NCBI RefSeq assembly: GCF_001650405.1
Contig: NZ_LWCU01000003.1
Location: 204 to 64,203, forward strand
Direction of reading: 5' to 3'
DNA length: 64,000 nucleotides
Source: Microbacterium sp. H83
GTDB taxonomy: Bacteria > Actinomycetota > Actinomycetes > Actinomycetales > Microbacteriaceae
Part shown: one piece after another, positions 35,661 to 43,722 of the stretch
Layout of the letters: every line of letters begins with the position of its first letter
Position numbering within the stretch: position 1 is the first letter of the stretch
Position numbers and translations under genes: made by a program
Notes under the pieces: generated by a model
What the model was told of the DNA's origin: nothing
What the model saw: the letters and a program-made list of their open reading frames with translations, nothing else
Database searches by the model: none

Positions 35661-37115
35661 TTACTCCTTCCCGGCCGGTGCGGACGATGGCGGAGGCGGC
35701 GGGTCCTGCCGGCGCCGAGGCGCGGGCGAGGACTCTGCAGGCCCGGGAGAGGGCGGCGTTGACGGTGCGGGACGCGGCGGGGTGCCCTGCGACGGCGGCG
35801 GGGATGCCTGCTCGGCCGCCGCGCCGGCCTGGCTGTCCGCCGCGCCGCCCACGGCTTTGCCTGCCTTCGGGCCGGCGGCCGCTGCGGCCTTGACCACGGC
35901 GGCTCCGATGACCACCGCGGCACCGACGGGCCCCGCGGCCGCACCGGGACCAGCCGCGCCAGCGCCGGCAGCTCCAGCCCCTGCTCCGGCACCGGATGTA
36001 GCGGCGCCGGTACCCGCCGTGCCCGCTCCCGCGCTGGCAGGGGCCGCAGCCGACGCACCGGGAGGAGGCGGGGGCGGTGTCGAGCCTCCGCCTGCGCCGC
36101 CTCCACCGCTTGGCGGGTTGCTGCCCGTGTCGGTGCCGCCGTCGAGGACCTTCTTGGCTGTGTCGGCCTGCGGGGCAGATGGCACCGGCACGGGCCGGTT
36201 CAGCGCGGACTTCGCCTCTTGCTCGGACGACATCGCGTGGTAAATGTCGAAGCCGACGAACGACAGGAACTTGTAGGTGATGTAGGGCGCGAACGCGGCG
36301 ATGAACATCAGCACGACGCCGGCGATGGGGTCGGAGATGGAGGCCAGGTCGGCCTCGATCGGGGCCGAGACCTGCCCGATCGCGACGAGGAAGATCACGA
36401 CGAGGACGAGCTTGGAGAAGATCAGGGCGATCACGAAGGCCGCCCACTTGGCGAACCAGCCCTTGGTCGCGTCCCACGTGGCCCCGGCCAGGGCGACCGG
36501 GCCGAATACGATCGCCACGAGCAGCAGCGCCTTGCGGATCAGCAGGGAGAACCACACGATCGCCGCCGCCGATATGGCCAGGCCGGCGAGGAAGATCGTG
36601 AGGATCGCCCCGACGCCAGGGCCGCCGATGTTGATGGCGCCGAGGGCGACGGCGAGGAGCCCGATCTGGGTCCCCATCCCTTCCATCGTGTTGCCGGTAG
36701 CCTGCACGATCCCGACCGCGAGCTGATCGGTCACCTCCAACAGCAGCGCCGTCAGCGTGATCACCAAGAAGCTGCCGAGGACGGACTTCGCCAGGCCGAG
36801 CGCCGCACGGCTGAGCGCGGTGGGGTCGCGGTGGACCAGGCCGGTGATGAGCTGGAGGCAGAAGAAGATCAGCATCACGAACACGGCGACACCGAAAAGG
36901 ACGTTGTAGACGCCGACGTACTCGGCGCTCGTGACGTCGACGAGGGTCGTGGTGTCGAACACCCACCAGACGGCCTCGAACAGCCATGCGGCGGCCCCGG
37001 CCATCGCTTGCGCGAGCCAGTCGAACGGAGCCGCGATCAGGGAGGCGGTGCCTTCGCCGACGGCGTCGCAGACGGAGGAGATGACCGGGACGTCGCAGAC
37101 GCTCACCGCGCCCAC
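35661..37115 (-). CDS. VirB6/TrbL-like polytopic channel protein
   Basis: 484 residues, GTG start. At least six membrane helices lie between residues 15 and 300 (for example FGVAVFVMLIFFCLQLITGL, GAILTIFLAGLAISAAAIVW, ALLLVAIVFGPVALAGA, FVIALIFSKLVLVVIFLVAI). The C-terminal ~170 residues are a low-complexity tail rich in Ala, Gly and Pro. This is typical of VirB6/TrbL-like inner-membrane proteins of actinobacterial conjugation systems. A start at GTG 37106 is also possible. Confidence 0.87.
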   Translation of the reverse strand: MGAVSVCDVPVISSVCDAVGEGTASLIAAPFDWLAQAMAGAAAWLFEAVWWVFDTTTLVDVTSAEYVGVYNVLFGVAVFVMLIFFCLQLITGLVHRDPTALSRAALGLAKSVLGSFLVITLTALLLEVTDQLAVGIVQATGNTMEGMGTQIGLLAVALGAINIGGPGVGAILTIFLAGLAISAAAIVWFSLLIRKALLLVAIVFGPVALAGATWDATKGWFAKWAAFVIALIFSKLVLVVIFLVAIGQVSAPIEADLASISDPIAGVVLMFIAAFAPYITYKFLSFVGFDIYHAMSSEQEAKSALNRPVPVPSAPQADTAKKVLDGGTDTGSNPPSGGGGAGGGSTPPPPPPGASAAAPASAGAGTAGTGAATSGAGAGAGAAGAGAAGPGAAAGPVGAAVVIGAAVVKAAAAAGPKAGKAVGGAADSQAGAAAEQASPPPSQGTPPRPAPSTPPSPGPAESSPAPRRRQDPPPPPSSAPAGKE

Positions 37116-37146
37116 CCCCGCCGTCGGAGGTCATGTCGGGTCGTCA

Positions 37147-37416
37147 TTAGACGGCCTGCCCGACGCCCCAGAAGAAGTTCACCAGCGTGACCGCGGCGCC
37201 GCAGATGATCGCCGCCCCGCAGGAGACGAGGACGCCGACCTTGCCGCGGCTGGCGAGGTGGGGGTTGCTGCTGTTCGATCCGAGACCCCAGACGATCGCG
37301 GAGACGATGAGCGCGAGGACGGAGAGGATCAGGCCCACCGTCATGACGGCGCCGACGATGATGCGCAGCTGCTCGATGCCCGGAAGGCCCGAGCTGTTGG
37401 GGTCGATGTCGATCAC
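37147..37416 (-). CDS. Pilin/VirB2-like small membrane protein 1
   Basis: Starts at GTG 37416 behind AAGGGAG; 89 residues. Two membrane helices (IIVGAVMTVGLILSVLALIVSAIVW and VLVSCGAAIICGAAVTLVNFF) flank a small polar loop with SSNPHLASRGKVG. Length and two-helix topology are those of VirB2-type pilins or VirB3-like proteins. It sits just upstream of the VirB6-like gene. The longer reading to 37467 lacks a good ribosome-binding site. Confidence 0.75.
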   Translation of the reverse strand: MIDIDPNSSGLPGIEQLRIIVGAVMTVGLILSVLALIVSAIVWGLGSNSSNPHLASRGKVGVLVSCGAAIICGAAVTLVNFFWGVGQAV

Positions 37417-37494
37417 GGTTGTGCTCCCTTGACTGGTCGAGACGGGGTTCTCGACGGTCAGGTGCACACCCGCTCCCAGCGCAGGCGGGGGCGG

Positions 37495-37761
37495 TCAGAG
37501 CCGGGTGCCGACGTCCAGGAGGAAGTTGAGCCAGGCAACGCCGGCGCCGGATAGCGCGGCGGCGCCGACCGCGACGAGCAGGCCGGTGCGCGCCTTGGTG
37601 GCGGCCTGGTAGTTGCCGCTGGCGGACGCGATCGCCCAGATGATGGCGCAGACGATGAGCATGAGCACCGCGGTGACGAGCACGAACATCAGCAGCGCGC
37701 CGACGATGGACCGAAGGTCTGCGGCGCCGCCCACGCCGCCGAAGTCGGGGAACACGTCCAT
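37495..37761 (-). CDS. Pilin/VirB2-like small membrane protein 2
   Basis: 88 residues from ATG 37761, or 89 from the adjoining GTG 37764. Its layout mirrors the protein at 37147: an acidic short head (MDVFPDFGGVGG), a first helix (IVGALLMFVLVTAVLMLIVCAIIWAI), a polar loop with a basic KARTG, and a second helix (LLVAVGAAALSGAGVAWLNFLLDVG). The two are clearly paralogues. They may be major and minor pilins or pieces of the channel. The start overlaps the M23 peptidase stop. Confidence 0.75.
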   Translation of the reverse strand: MDVFPDFGGVGGAADLRSIVGALLMFVLVTAVLMLIVCAIIWAIASASGNYQAATKARTGLLVAVGAAALSGAGVAWLNFLLDVGTRL

Positions 37762-38936
37762 CACGCACCCCCGGCGGTGCAGAGGGCGGGGGCGGCTTCG
37801 CCGCCCGCAATCCCTTCGGCACCGTGTTCGGTGAGCCAGGCGTCGGAGTCCACCGGGTCCGCTCCTGCGCCGCCGGGGTGGACTTGTAGGTGGAGGTGCG
37901 GGCCGGTCGAGTGCCCGGAGGAGCCGACGTCTCCGATGTGCTGCCCGGCGGTCACGGTGTCGCCTTCGGCGACGTGGATGCCGTGCTGCCACATGTGCAC
38001 ATACATCGACGCGACCCGCTCACCGCCGACGGTGTGCTCGATGACGATGACCCCGCCACCTGCGTCGGTGTAGTTCGCGCGCACCACGACGCCGTCGGCG
38101 ACGGCATAGATCGGGGTTCCATCGGGGGCAGCGAAGTCCGAGCCGGCGTGGAAGCGACGTTCCCCGGTGATCGGGTCATTGCGCCACCCGAACGGACTCG
38201 TCCGCACCCAGGTTCCCTCGGGAAGCGGGAGCACGATCCTGGTCGTCTCGGGCACGACCGGTGTCTCATCCCCGCCGCCGTTGCCGGAGGGCGCGGGTCG
38301 GGTGAGGGCGTCGAGGATCGCCTGCGCCACCGGCTGGTAGTTCTGATACCTGTCCGGGTAGGCGCTGACCTCGACGGCCTGCGCGGCCTCTCCGGGGTCG
38401 AGCTGCTGCCAGCCCGGGATGTCGAGCAGCCCCCGCGGGGACGGGTAGTTCGGGCCGGACTCGCCGCCGTAGAACGCCCTGGCCTGGTATGTCGAGTCCA
38501 TGAGCTCGGCGACGGTGCCCCAGCCGCTGGCGGGCCGCATCTGGAACAGGCCGAGCGAGTCATGATCCGACCCGTTGCCGTCGTGCGGGTAGTCCGCGGA
38601 CTCGGGGTAGGCGCTGGTGTTGGCAAGCATCCGCAGGGTGGATTCGGTGAGGGCGGCCATGAGTGCGATGAGCACCCCGTCGCGTCCGACGCCGGTGGTC
38701 TGCCTGCCGACCGTGATGATCGTCGCCGCGTGCGTGAGCTGTTGCCGGTCCAGCGTGACCGTCTCCCCGTTGCGGGTGGTGGCGGTCAGCGAGTCCGGGA
38801 TCGGGCCGACCGCGAGTGAGCCGGGCGTGCAGACGGCGGCGGTCGCGGAGGTGCCGCCGAGGGCGGCGACGCCCAGCAGGGCCGTGGAGGGCCCGATGAG
38901 CAGCAGGGTGAGGGCGAGGACGGCGAGCTTCTTCAT
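37761..38936 (-). CDS. VirB1-like wall hydrolase: lysozyme-like plus M23 peptidase
   Basis: 391 residues with a Sec signal peptide (KKLAVLALTLLLIGPSTALLGVAALGG). Residues ~70-200 form a lysozyme/SLT-like domain with a catalytic-type Glu in MAALTESTLRML and DSLGLFQMRPASGWG. Residues ~240-370 are an M23 metallopeptidase with zinc ligands in RFHAGSDFAAP and STGPHLHLQVH. A bifunctional enzyme of this kind cuts peptidoglycan to let the conjugation channel pass. It overlaps the pilin-like gene, and is a typical part of Gram-positive transfer clusters. Confidence 0.92.
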   Translation of the reverse strand: MKKLAVLALTLLLIGPSTALLGVAALGGTSATAAVCTPGSLAVGPIPDSLTATTRNGETVTLDRQQLTHAATIITVGRQTTGVGRDGVLIALMAALTESTLRMLANTSAYPESADYPHDGNGSDHDSLGLFQMRPASGWGTVAELMDSTYQARAFYGGESGPNYPSPRGLLDIPGWQQLDPGEAAQAVEVSAYPDRYQNYQPVAQAILDALTRPAPSGNGGGDETPVVPETTRIVLPLPEGTWVRTSPFGWRNDPITGERRFHAGSDFAAPDGTPIYAVADGVVVRANYTDAGGGVIVIEHTVGGERVASMYVHMWQHGIHVAEGDTVTAGQHIGDVGSSGHSTGPHLHLQVHPGGAGADPVDSDAWLTEHGAEGIAGGEAAPALCTAGGA

Positions 38937-38951
38937 CGCGACGCTCCCGGC

Positions 38952-39650
38952 TCAGTGCAGCGGGGTGTCGAGCTCGGACAGCCGCAGCACCTCGCACGAA
39001 CCTGATGCCGCGCCGTGGCCGGGCGTGGGCGGGGTGCAGACGAGGAACACGGTGAACGCGACCGGGCGGGACGCCTCTACCGGCGTCGTGCCCCAGGTGC
39101 CGTCGCGGTGCCGGGTGCCCTCGAAGGTGTAGGCGATTGCCCCGGCCGGGATCTGGCCGGGGGCGGCTTGATCGACGGCGGTCTCCCACGCCTCCGGGAT
39201 GAACACCTCGTCGATGGTGAGCCACTGGCGCGTCGCGTACTGGCGCAGCTGCGCCCACGCCTCCGTCGTCGGGAGGTAGGCGCGTACGTCGCCCACGAAC
39301 GCATCCGCCTCGGAACCGTGGGCGGCATCCGCGAGCACCTGCGCATAGTCCGAAGGCGTGTGCCCGGTCGTGGTGTCCCAGGTGAACAGCGCGGTCGCGA
39401 CCGCGCGGGCGAACGCTTCCGGGCCGAGCCTTTGCGGCAGCGGCTCCAGCTCACCGCCCGGCATCGGGCCGGGCGTCACTGGCGTCGTGGTGGAGGGTCG
39501 TTCGCTCGGTGCCGGGTCGGCCGGGGCGGCGGGGCCGCGGACGAGTCCGTAGATGCCGATGCCGACGAGGATCAGCAGGGCGAGGCCTGCGGCAGTGGCG
39601 GCGATCAGCAGGCGACGACGGCGACGGTCATCGGGGGCGGCGGGGTCCAT
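38952..39650 (-). CDS. VirB8/TcpC-like membrane-anchored protein
   Basis: 232 residues, ATG at 39648-39650. A basic head (DDRRRRRLLIA) and one membrane helix (LLIAATAAGLALLILVGIGIYGLV) precede an external domain with ARAVATALFTWDTTTGH and an NTF2-like beta-rich end. This topology fits VirB8/TcpC-type scaffold proteins. The assignment rests on topology and position between the wall hydrolase and the ParB-like gene; I see no decisive motif. Confidence 0.65.
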   Translation of the reverse strand: MDPAAPDDRRRRRLLIAATAAGLALLILVGIGIYGLVRGPAAPADPAPSERPSTTTPVTPGPMPGGELEPLPQRLGPEAFARAVATALFTWDTTTGHTPSDYAQVLADAAHGSEADAFVGDVRAYLPTTEAWAQLRQYATRQWLTIDEVFIPEAWETAVDQAAPGQIPAGAIAYTFEGTRHRDGTWGTTPVEASRPVAFTVFLVCTPPTPGHGAASGSCEVLRLSELDTPLH

Positions 39651-39721
39651 GAACAGGGGTCCTTCCCGGACGGCAACAAGGGGATGCGTGGCTGCCAGGA
39701 AGGTGCGCGCCACCGCCCTGT

Positions 39722-40795
39722 TCAGGCGGTCTGCTCGGGCCGGCCCTCCCGGGCGACGCGCGCGGCATCGGCGAACGCGACGGTGCCGGCGATCGTCTCC
39801 TCGAACCGTGCCCATTGCTCGGTGGTGAGTGCCGGGCCGACCTCGGTGGGGTCGTAGTGCTTCCACCACGAGGCCATGTCGTCCCACGTCGCGGTGAACA
39901 CGGTCAGAGGGAACGGCACCGGGAGGCCCGGCTCCACCGCCGTCAGTGCGGGCCGCTTCGCCTTCCTGCCGGTCTTGGCTGCCTTGACGCGGGCGAGCGC
40001 GGACTGCGCCAACTGCTCCAGCTCTGCGGCCTTCGCCTCCCGCTCCGCGGCCCGCACCGCATCCGCTTCGGTACGGGCCCGCTCGCGCAGCCCGGCGGGC
40101 TGTGCCAGGTCGGCGGCGAGCTGATCGAGCTCCGCCAGCGACAGCTCCGCGTTCACGCGCAGATGCGACGGATAGACGCTGCCGCCGGTCTTGATCCGCT
40201 CGATCTCCTGCGCGGCGCGCGCCCGCACCGCCTCGGGCTGGGACTCGTCCGCGGCGAGGTCTTCCAGCCGGCCGATGCGCTCCAACGTCGTGTATGAGGC
40301 GCGGCCAGTGACCATCCGAGCGGCCTGCGCGCGGGTCTTGCCCTGCTCGATCTGCGGTGGTGCCAAATTGGCACCACCGTCTTCTGCATCTTCGGCGGAC
40401 GTTTGGAACCTGGTGGCCTCCTGTCGGCGGGCGGCGTCCTCGGCCAGCAGGGCCTTCAGCTCGCGGTAGAGGGCGGCAGCTTCGAGCTGGGTGAGGGGCT
40501 TGTGGAGCTGGTTGTCGTCCTGCTCCGCCAGGAGCTGCCCGAGCCGGTCGGAGACCCCGGACCGCACCCACACGTTGACGGTCTTGATGCCGAGCAGCTT
40601 GATCGCCGCGAGCCGGCGGGCTCCGCAGATCAGGTGCCCGTCGAGGGTGACCGTGATCGGCTGCAGCAGCCCGTGGCGACGGATCGACTCGACCAATGGG
40701 GTCAGGTCGCCGTGGTCGTGCCGGTGCCGCGCGCCGACGATGATCGAATCGACCGCGCGCTCCAGCTCGATGCGTCCTTCCAGTGGCGTGCTCAT
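39722..40795 (-). CDS. ParB/Srx-domain protein of the element
   Basis: 357 residues. The N-terminal ParB domain has HDHGDLTPLVESIRRHGLLQP and GARRLAAIKLLGIKTV, the ParB box. A helix-turn-helix-like middle follows (QGKTRAQAARMVTGRAS), then a long helical, Lys/Arg-rich region and a C-terminal WDDMASWWKHYDP. No ParA partner is beside it. It may bind DNA to help replication, partition or transfer control. The CTPase motif is only partly recognisable. Confidence 0.85.
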   Translation of the reverse strand: MSTPLEGRIELERAVDSIIVGARHRHDHGDLTPLVESIRRHGLLQPITVTLDGHLICGARRLAAIKLLGIKTVNVWVRSGVSDRLGQLLAEQDDNQLHKPLTQLEAAALYRELKALLAEDAARRQEATRFQTSAEDAEDGGANLAPPQIEQGKTRAQAARMVTGRASYTTLERIGRLEDLAADESQPEAVRARAAQEIERIKTGGSVYPSHLRVNAELSLAELDQLAADLAQPAGLRERARTEADAVRAAEREAKAAELEQLAQSALARVKAAKTGRKAKRPALTAVEPGLPVPFPLTVFTATWDDMASWWKHYDPTEVGPALTTEQWARFEETIAGTVAFADAARVAREGRPEQTA

Positions 40796-41655
40796 GACCC
40801 GCCGCTCCCGGCACCGAATCTGGGTGCGGCGAGTCCGGCGGTGATCACGAGGTTGTCGTCTGTGAGGAGTGCTCGCAGCGGCTGGCCGATTAGCAGGCGG
40901 CGGAGCATTCCGCGGCCGGCGTTCGTGTGCGTGAGGGCCGGGTCGGGAACGCCGAGCACGACCCGCAGCAGCGCCGTCCAGGAGGCGCTGGGGAGGTCGA
41001 GGAGGGCGCGGGCCTGCCGGTCACGGCGCAGCACCTCGAACGCCGACGCCCGCGACACCGACTCCGCGAGCCGCGTAGTGATGTACTCGACCGCAGCCCG
41101 CGCCGTCGCAGGCTCCCACCCGACCCAGCTCAGGAACGCGATGGTGTCCTCGATCGCGGCGGTCACATTCACTGCCCGCTCCGGCACCGCATCGCCATCG
41201 GCATCCGGCTCCCCGTCGGTGAAGGGATCGAACCGGAACGCGGGGTGGTAGTCGGGCAGCGGGTTCTCCCGATCGCTGAACCGCTCCGCGTCATGGAACA
41301 CCGAGTAGCGGGGCCGGCGGGCCTGGTGGACGGAGCACAGCAGCCCGTTGCCGCGCTCCTCCGCGGTGCATGTCACCTGCACCGCCCGCGTGATCACCGC
41401 CCACGGGTCCTCCGCCCGGCGGGTCGCGGCACCGCGCATCGCCTCGAATGCCGCAGACGCCGCCTCCCACGGGTCCAGCCCGTGCTTGCGGGCCAGCGCC
41501 GCGTACTTTCTCGCCGCATGTTCCATGAGCGCAGCGGCCTCCGGGTCATGGCGCCACGCTCCGCGCCCCGCCTCGTGGAGGCGGGTGAGCAGGGCGCGCA
41601 GCGCCTCCGAGTCCTCGAATCGTGCCCGCCGGTCGCGGGCCGTGGCAGTCTCCAT
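40792..41655 (-). CDS. Element-encoded protein of unknown function, 287 residues
   Basis: Starts at ATG 41655 behind AGGAGG. Mostly helical, with RRARFEDSEALRALLTRLHEAG, then AARKYAALARKHGLDPWEAASAAFEAMR, then an HTH-like SVSRASAFEVLRRDRQ. The first half loosely resembles sigma-factor-like or transcription-associated helices, but I do not assign this. The four-base overlap with the ParB-like gene suggests joint function. Typical of ICEs of this class but of unknown role. Confidence 0.7.
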   Translation of the reverse strand: METATARDRRARFEDSEALRALLTRLHEAGRGAWRHDPEAAALMEHAARKYAALARKHGLDPWEAASAAFEAMRGAATRRAEDPWAVITRAVQVTCTAEERGNGLLCSVHQARRPRYSVFHDAERFSDRENPLPDYHPAFRFDPFTDGEPDADGDAVPERAVNVTAAIEDTIAFLSWVGWEPATARAAVEYITTRLAESVSRASAFEVLRRDRQARALLDLPSASWTALLRVVLGVPDPALTHTNAGRGMLRRLLIGQPLRALLTDDNLVITAGLAAPRFGAGSGGS

Positions 41656-41735
41656 GACGGCACCTCCTGACAGGCAGGTGCGCACACGGCCCCCAGTGGC
41701 CTGGCTTCGCGCCGTCGCGCCGGGGGCGAACATGG

Positions 41736-42167
41736 TTACCCGAGCCCGATCCCGGAGCGCGACACCCAGGAGTAGTGCTCCCCGGACCCGCGGCCGAACG
41801 CCGTCACGGGCGGCAGCTTCCGGGCACGCTCGCTCACGAACCGGACACCCGTGCGTGCCCCGGTGCGCGTCGCCCGGTATGCCTGGCCGGGAACAAGGCG
41901 GGAGCGGCGGGCGAGCTCGGCCTGGAAGTCGATGCCCCGCCCAGCGATCCGGGCCGAGCGAGAGGCCATGAGGTCGGTCGGGCGCACCCACTCCACGCCC
42001 GGCCGTTGCTTCTTCGCCGCCTCCGTGGCGTCTTGGGTCAGCGACGGGTCGCGGTGCCGGGCGAGCGCCGAGGTCTCGCGCTCCCGCGGCGTCTCGTCGC
42101 GCTCCCGCTGGTCGGGCTCGCGCTCGACCTGCTCGTGGAGAGCGGTCGTGTGCTGGTCGTCGTTCAT
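41736..42167 (-). CDS. Charged element-encoded protein, 143 residues
   Basis: A very charged N-terminal half (EREPDQRERDETPRERETSA) is followed by a short folded part (RVPTDLMA-type: VRPTDLMASRSARIAGRG) and a basic end with YRATRTGARTGVRF. No membrane segment or known motif. Translationally coupled to the DUF2637 gene by a 4-base overlap on its downstream side in the operon. Function is unknown; it may bind nucleic acid given its Arg content. Confidence 0.65.
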   Translation of the reverse strand: MNDDQHTTALHEQVEREPDQRERDETPRERETSALARHRDPSLTQDATEAAKKQRPGVEWVRPTDLMASRSARIAGRGIDFQAELARRSRLVPGQAYRATRTGARTGVRFVSERARKLPPVTAFGRGSGEHYSWVSRSGIGLG

Positions 42168-42811
42168 GGCGTCTCCTCCTGACTCCTCGTCGTTGCGGGC
42201 GGGGCGAACCAGCGGCCCACGGTGGATGGGTGCACGCCCAGGCGCCGGGCGATGGACTTGTTCGACCAGCCCTCCTCCCGCAGGCGCGCCGCGAGCTCCC
42301 GGCCTACCTGGCGCACAGGCACGACTGTCGGCGGCGCCGGCGCAGCATCAGGCATGTCCTCATCAGGCGCAGACTCCTCGGCGGGCTCGATGCTCACGGG
42401 AAGGGGGCGGGTGAGGATCACGGTGAGGTGTGTGATCGCCAGCAGCACCAGCGGCGGCACCGCCGCCACGCACGCGGCGAGCACGCCCGGCACGTCGGCG
42501 TCGGCCGCAACGACGGCGTGGATCGCGTTCGCCGTCACCGACACCAGCGCACCGGCCGCGAGCAGCAGCCACGGGTACCAAGCCGACCGCTGGCCCCCGA
42601 GGGCGACGACAGCGACCGTGGCGACGACGATGATCCCGTCGACGATGAGCGGCCACGCCCACGCTTGCCCGGCATCCACGCCCGAGCGGCGAGCGAGGTC
42701 CGCGAGGGCGGTGAACGAGAGCCAGAACGCGCCGGCCGCGATGAACACCGTCCCGGCCACGGCCGTCACGACCGCGACCCGCCCGCCCCGCGTCCGCACC
42801 GCGGAACTCAT
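42164..42811 (-). CDS. DUF2637 membrane protein with C-terminal helix-turn-helix
   Basis: 215 residues. Four membrane helices (VVTAVAGTVFIAAGAFWLSF, AWPLIVDGIIVVATVAVVAL, WYPWLLLAAGALVSVTANAI, LAACVAAVPPLVLLAITHLTVI) form the DUF2637 domain, also found in SpdB spread proteins of Streptomyces plasmids. After an acidic linker, a helix-turn-helix (REEGWSNKSIARRLGVHPSTVGRWF) follows. So a membrane domain is joined to a DNA-binding domain. It may hold element DNA at the membrane or sense transfer. It overlaps the primase-polymerase gene (ATGA). Confidence 0.87.
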   Translation of the reverse strand: MSSAVRTRGGRVAVVTAVAGTVFIAAGAFWLSFTALADLARRSGVDAGQAWAWPLIVDGIIVVATVAVVALGGQRSAWYPWLLLAAGALVSVTANAIHAVVAADADVPGVLAACVAAVPPLVLLAITHLTVILTRPLPVSIEPAEESAPDEDMPDAAPAPPTVVPVRQVGRELAARLREEGWSNKSIARRLGVHPSTVGRWFAPPATTRSQEETP

Positions 42812-43722
42812 GAGAGCACCTGCCCCGTGAGCCGCGCCGGCTGGCGCGAGGCATCGCTCTGCCCGACGACGGACGCGGGCTGGGCGTGCGTGGCGCGGTA
42901 CGCAGAGCGGATCGTCGTCTCGATCTCCCGTTGCGGGAGGCCGACCCGTTCGCCCGCTGGGGCGAGCGCGTCGACCATCTCGGGCAGCGACAGGCCCGCC
43001 TCCGCGAGACGGCACGATGCCCAGAACAGGCCGCGGTTGCGCTCGCCCTCGGCGCGCATCCCGACCCATGCGGCCAGCCGCGCCGCGTCCTGCGAGCGGA
43101 TCGGGCCGCGCGCCTGGTGCGGGGCAGGCTCCGGGCGCGGGTCGAGGAAGCCCCGCAGTCGAGCCGCATCCACGGGTCCTGGCACACGGTCGGCGCCGGC
43201 GACGAACTCGTAGGTACCGGAGCTGGTCACGGCCGAGGGCGGGACGATGATGTAGCCGCCGTCGCCGCGGAAGTCGACATGCGCCTTCGCTGCCTGCCAC
43301 GACCGCTGCGGCCGGTCCGGGTCGGCCGGGAAGTAGAAGTGCGCACCGCCCGACGCCGACCTGACCACGGCCAGCCACCCCGGCACCAGGCCGGCACGGC
43401 GGGCGCGCTCGAACGCCGCGAACCCGTCACCGCCGGGCTTGCGGTCCACATCGACGACCTCGACCCCGGAGGCAGCGCCGGTCGGGATGCCGATGTTCGC
43501 CGACGGCCAGCGCCGCCACCACGCCGCCACCTGACGGGTCTCGGTGGTTGCCGTGTGGAACCCGCCGGGCTGCGCCTGCGGGTTCTCCTCGTCGGGCTTC
43601 AACAGCGGGTTCTTCGCGCCCGGCACGCACGGGAACACCGGCACCCCAGCAGCCGCGAGCCGTGCGGCGGCCTGCGGCAATGGAAGGCCTGACACCGAGG
43701 CGAGGACGCTGGCGACGCTCAT
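42808..43722 (-). CDS. Bifunctional primase-polymerase (prim-pol) protein
   Basis: 304 residues from ATG 43722 (or 305 from the adjoining GTG). The prim-pol domain includes RLAAAGVPVFPCVPGAKNPL, NIGIPTGAASGVEVVDVDRK with the catalytic Asp pair, SGGAHFYFP, and DFRGDGGYIIVPPS. A helical C-terminal domain (AARLAAWVGM to AYRATHA) follows. Such proteins prime and copy DNA in plasmids and phages. Here it may support replication of the excised element or second-strand synthesis after transfer. It ends with an overlap on the DUF2637 start. Confidence 0.92.
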   Translation of the reverse strand: MSVASVLASVSGLPLPQAAARLAAAGVPVFPCVPGAKNPLLKPDEENPQAQPGGFHTATTETRQVAAWWRRWPSANIGIPTGAASGVEVVDVDRKPGGDGFAAFERARRAGLVPGWLAVVRSASGGAHFYFPADPDRPQRSWQAAKAHVDFRGDGGYIIVPPSAVTSSGTYEFVAGADRVPGPVDAARLRGFLDPRPEPAPHQARGPIRSQDAARLAAWVGMRAEGERNRGLFWASCRLAEAGLSLPEMVDALAPAGERVGLPQREIETTIRSAYRATHAQPASVVGQSDASRQPARLTGQVLS

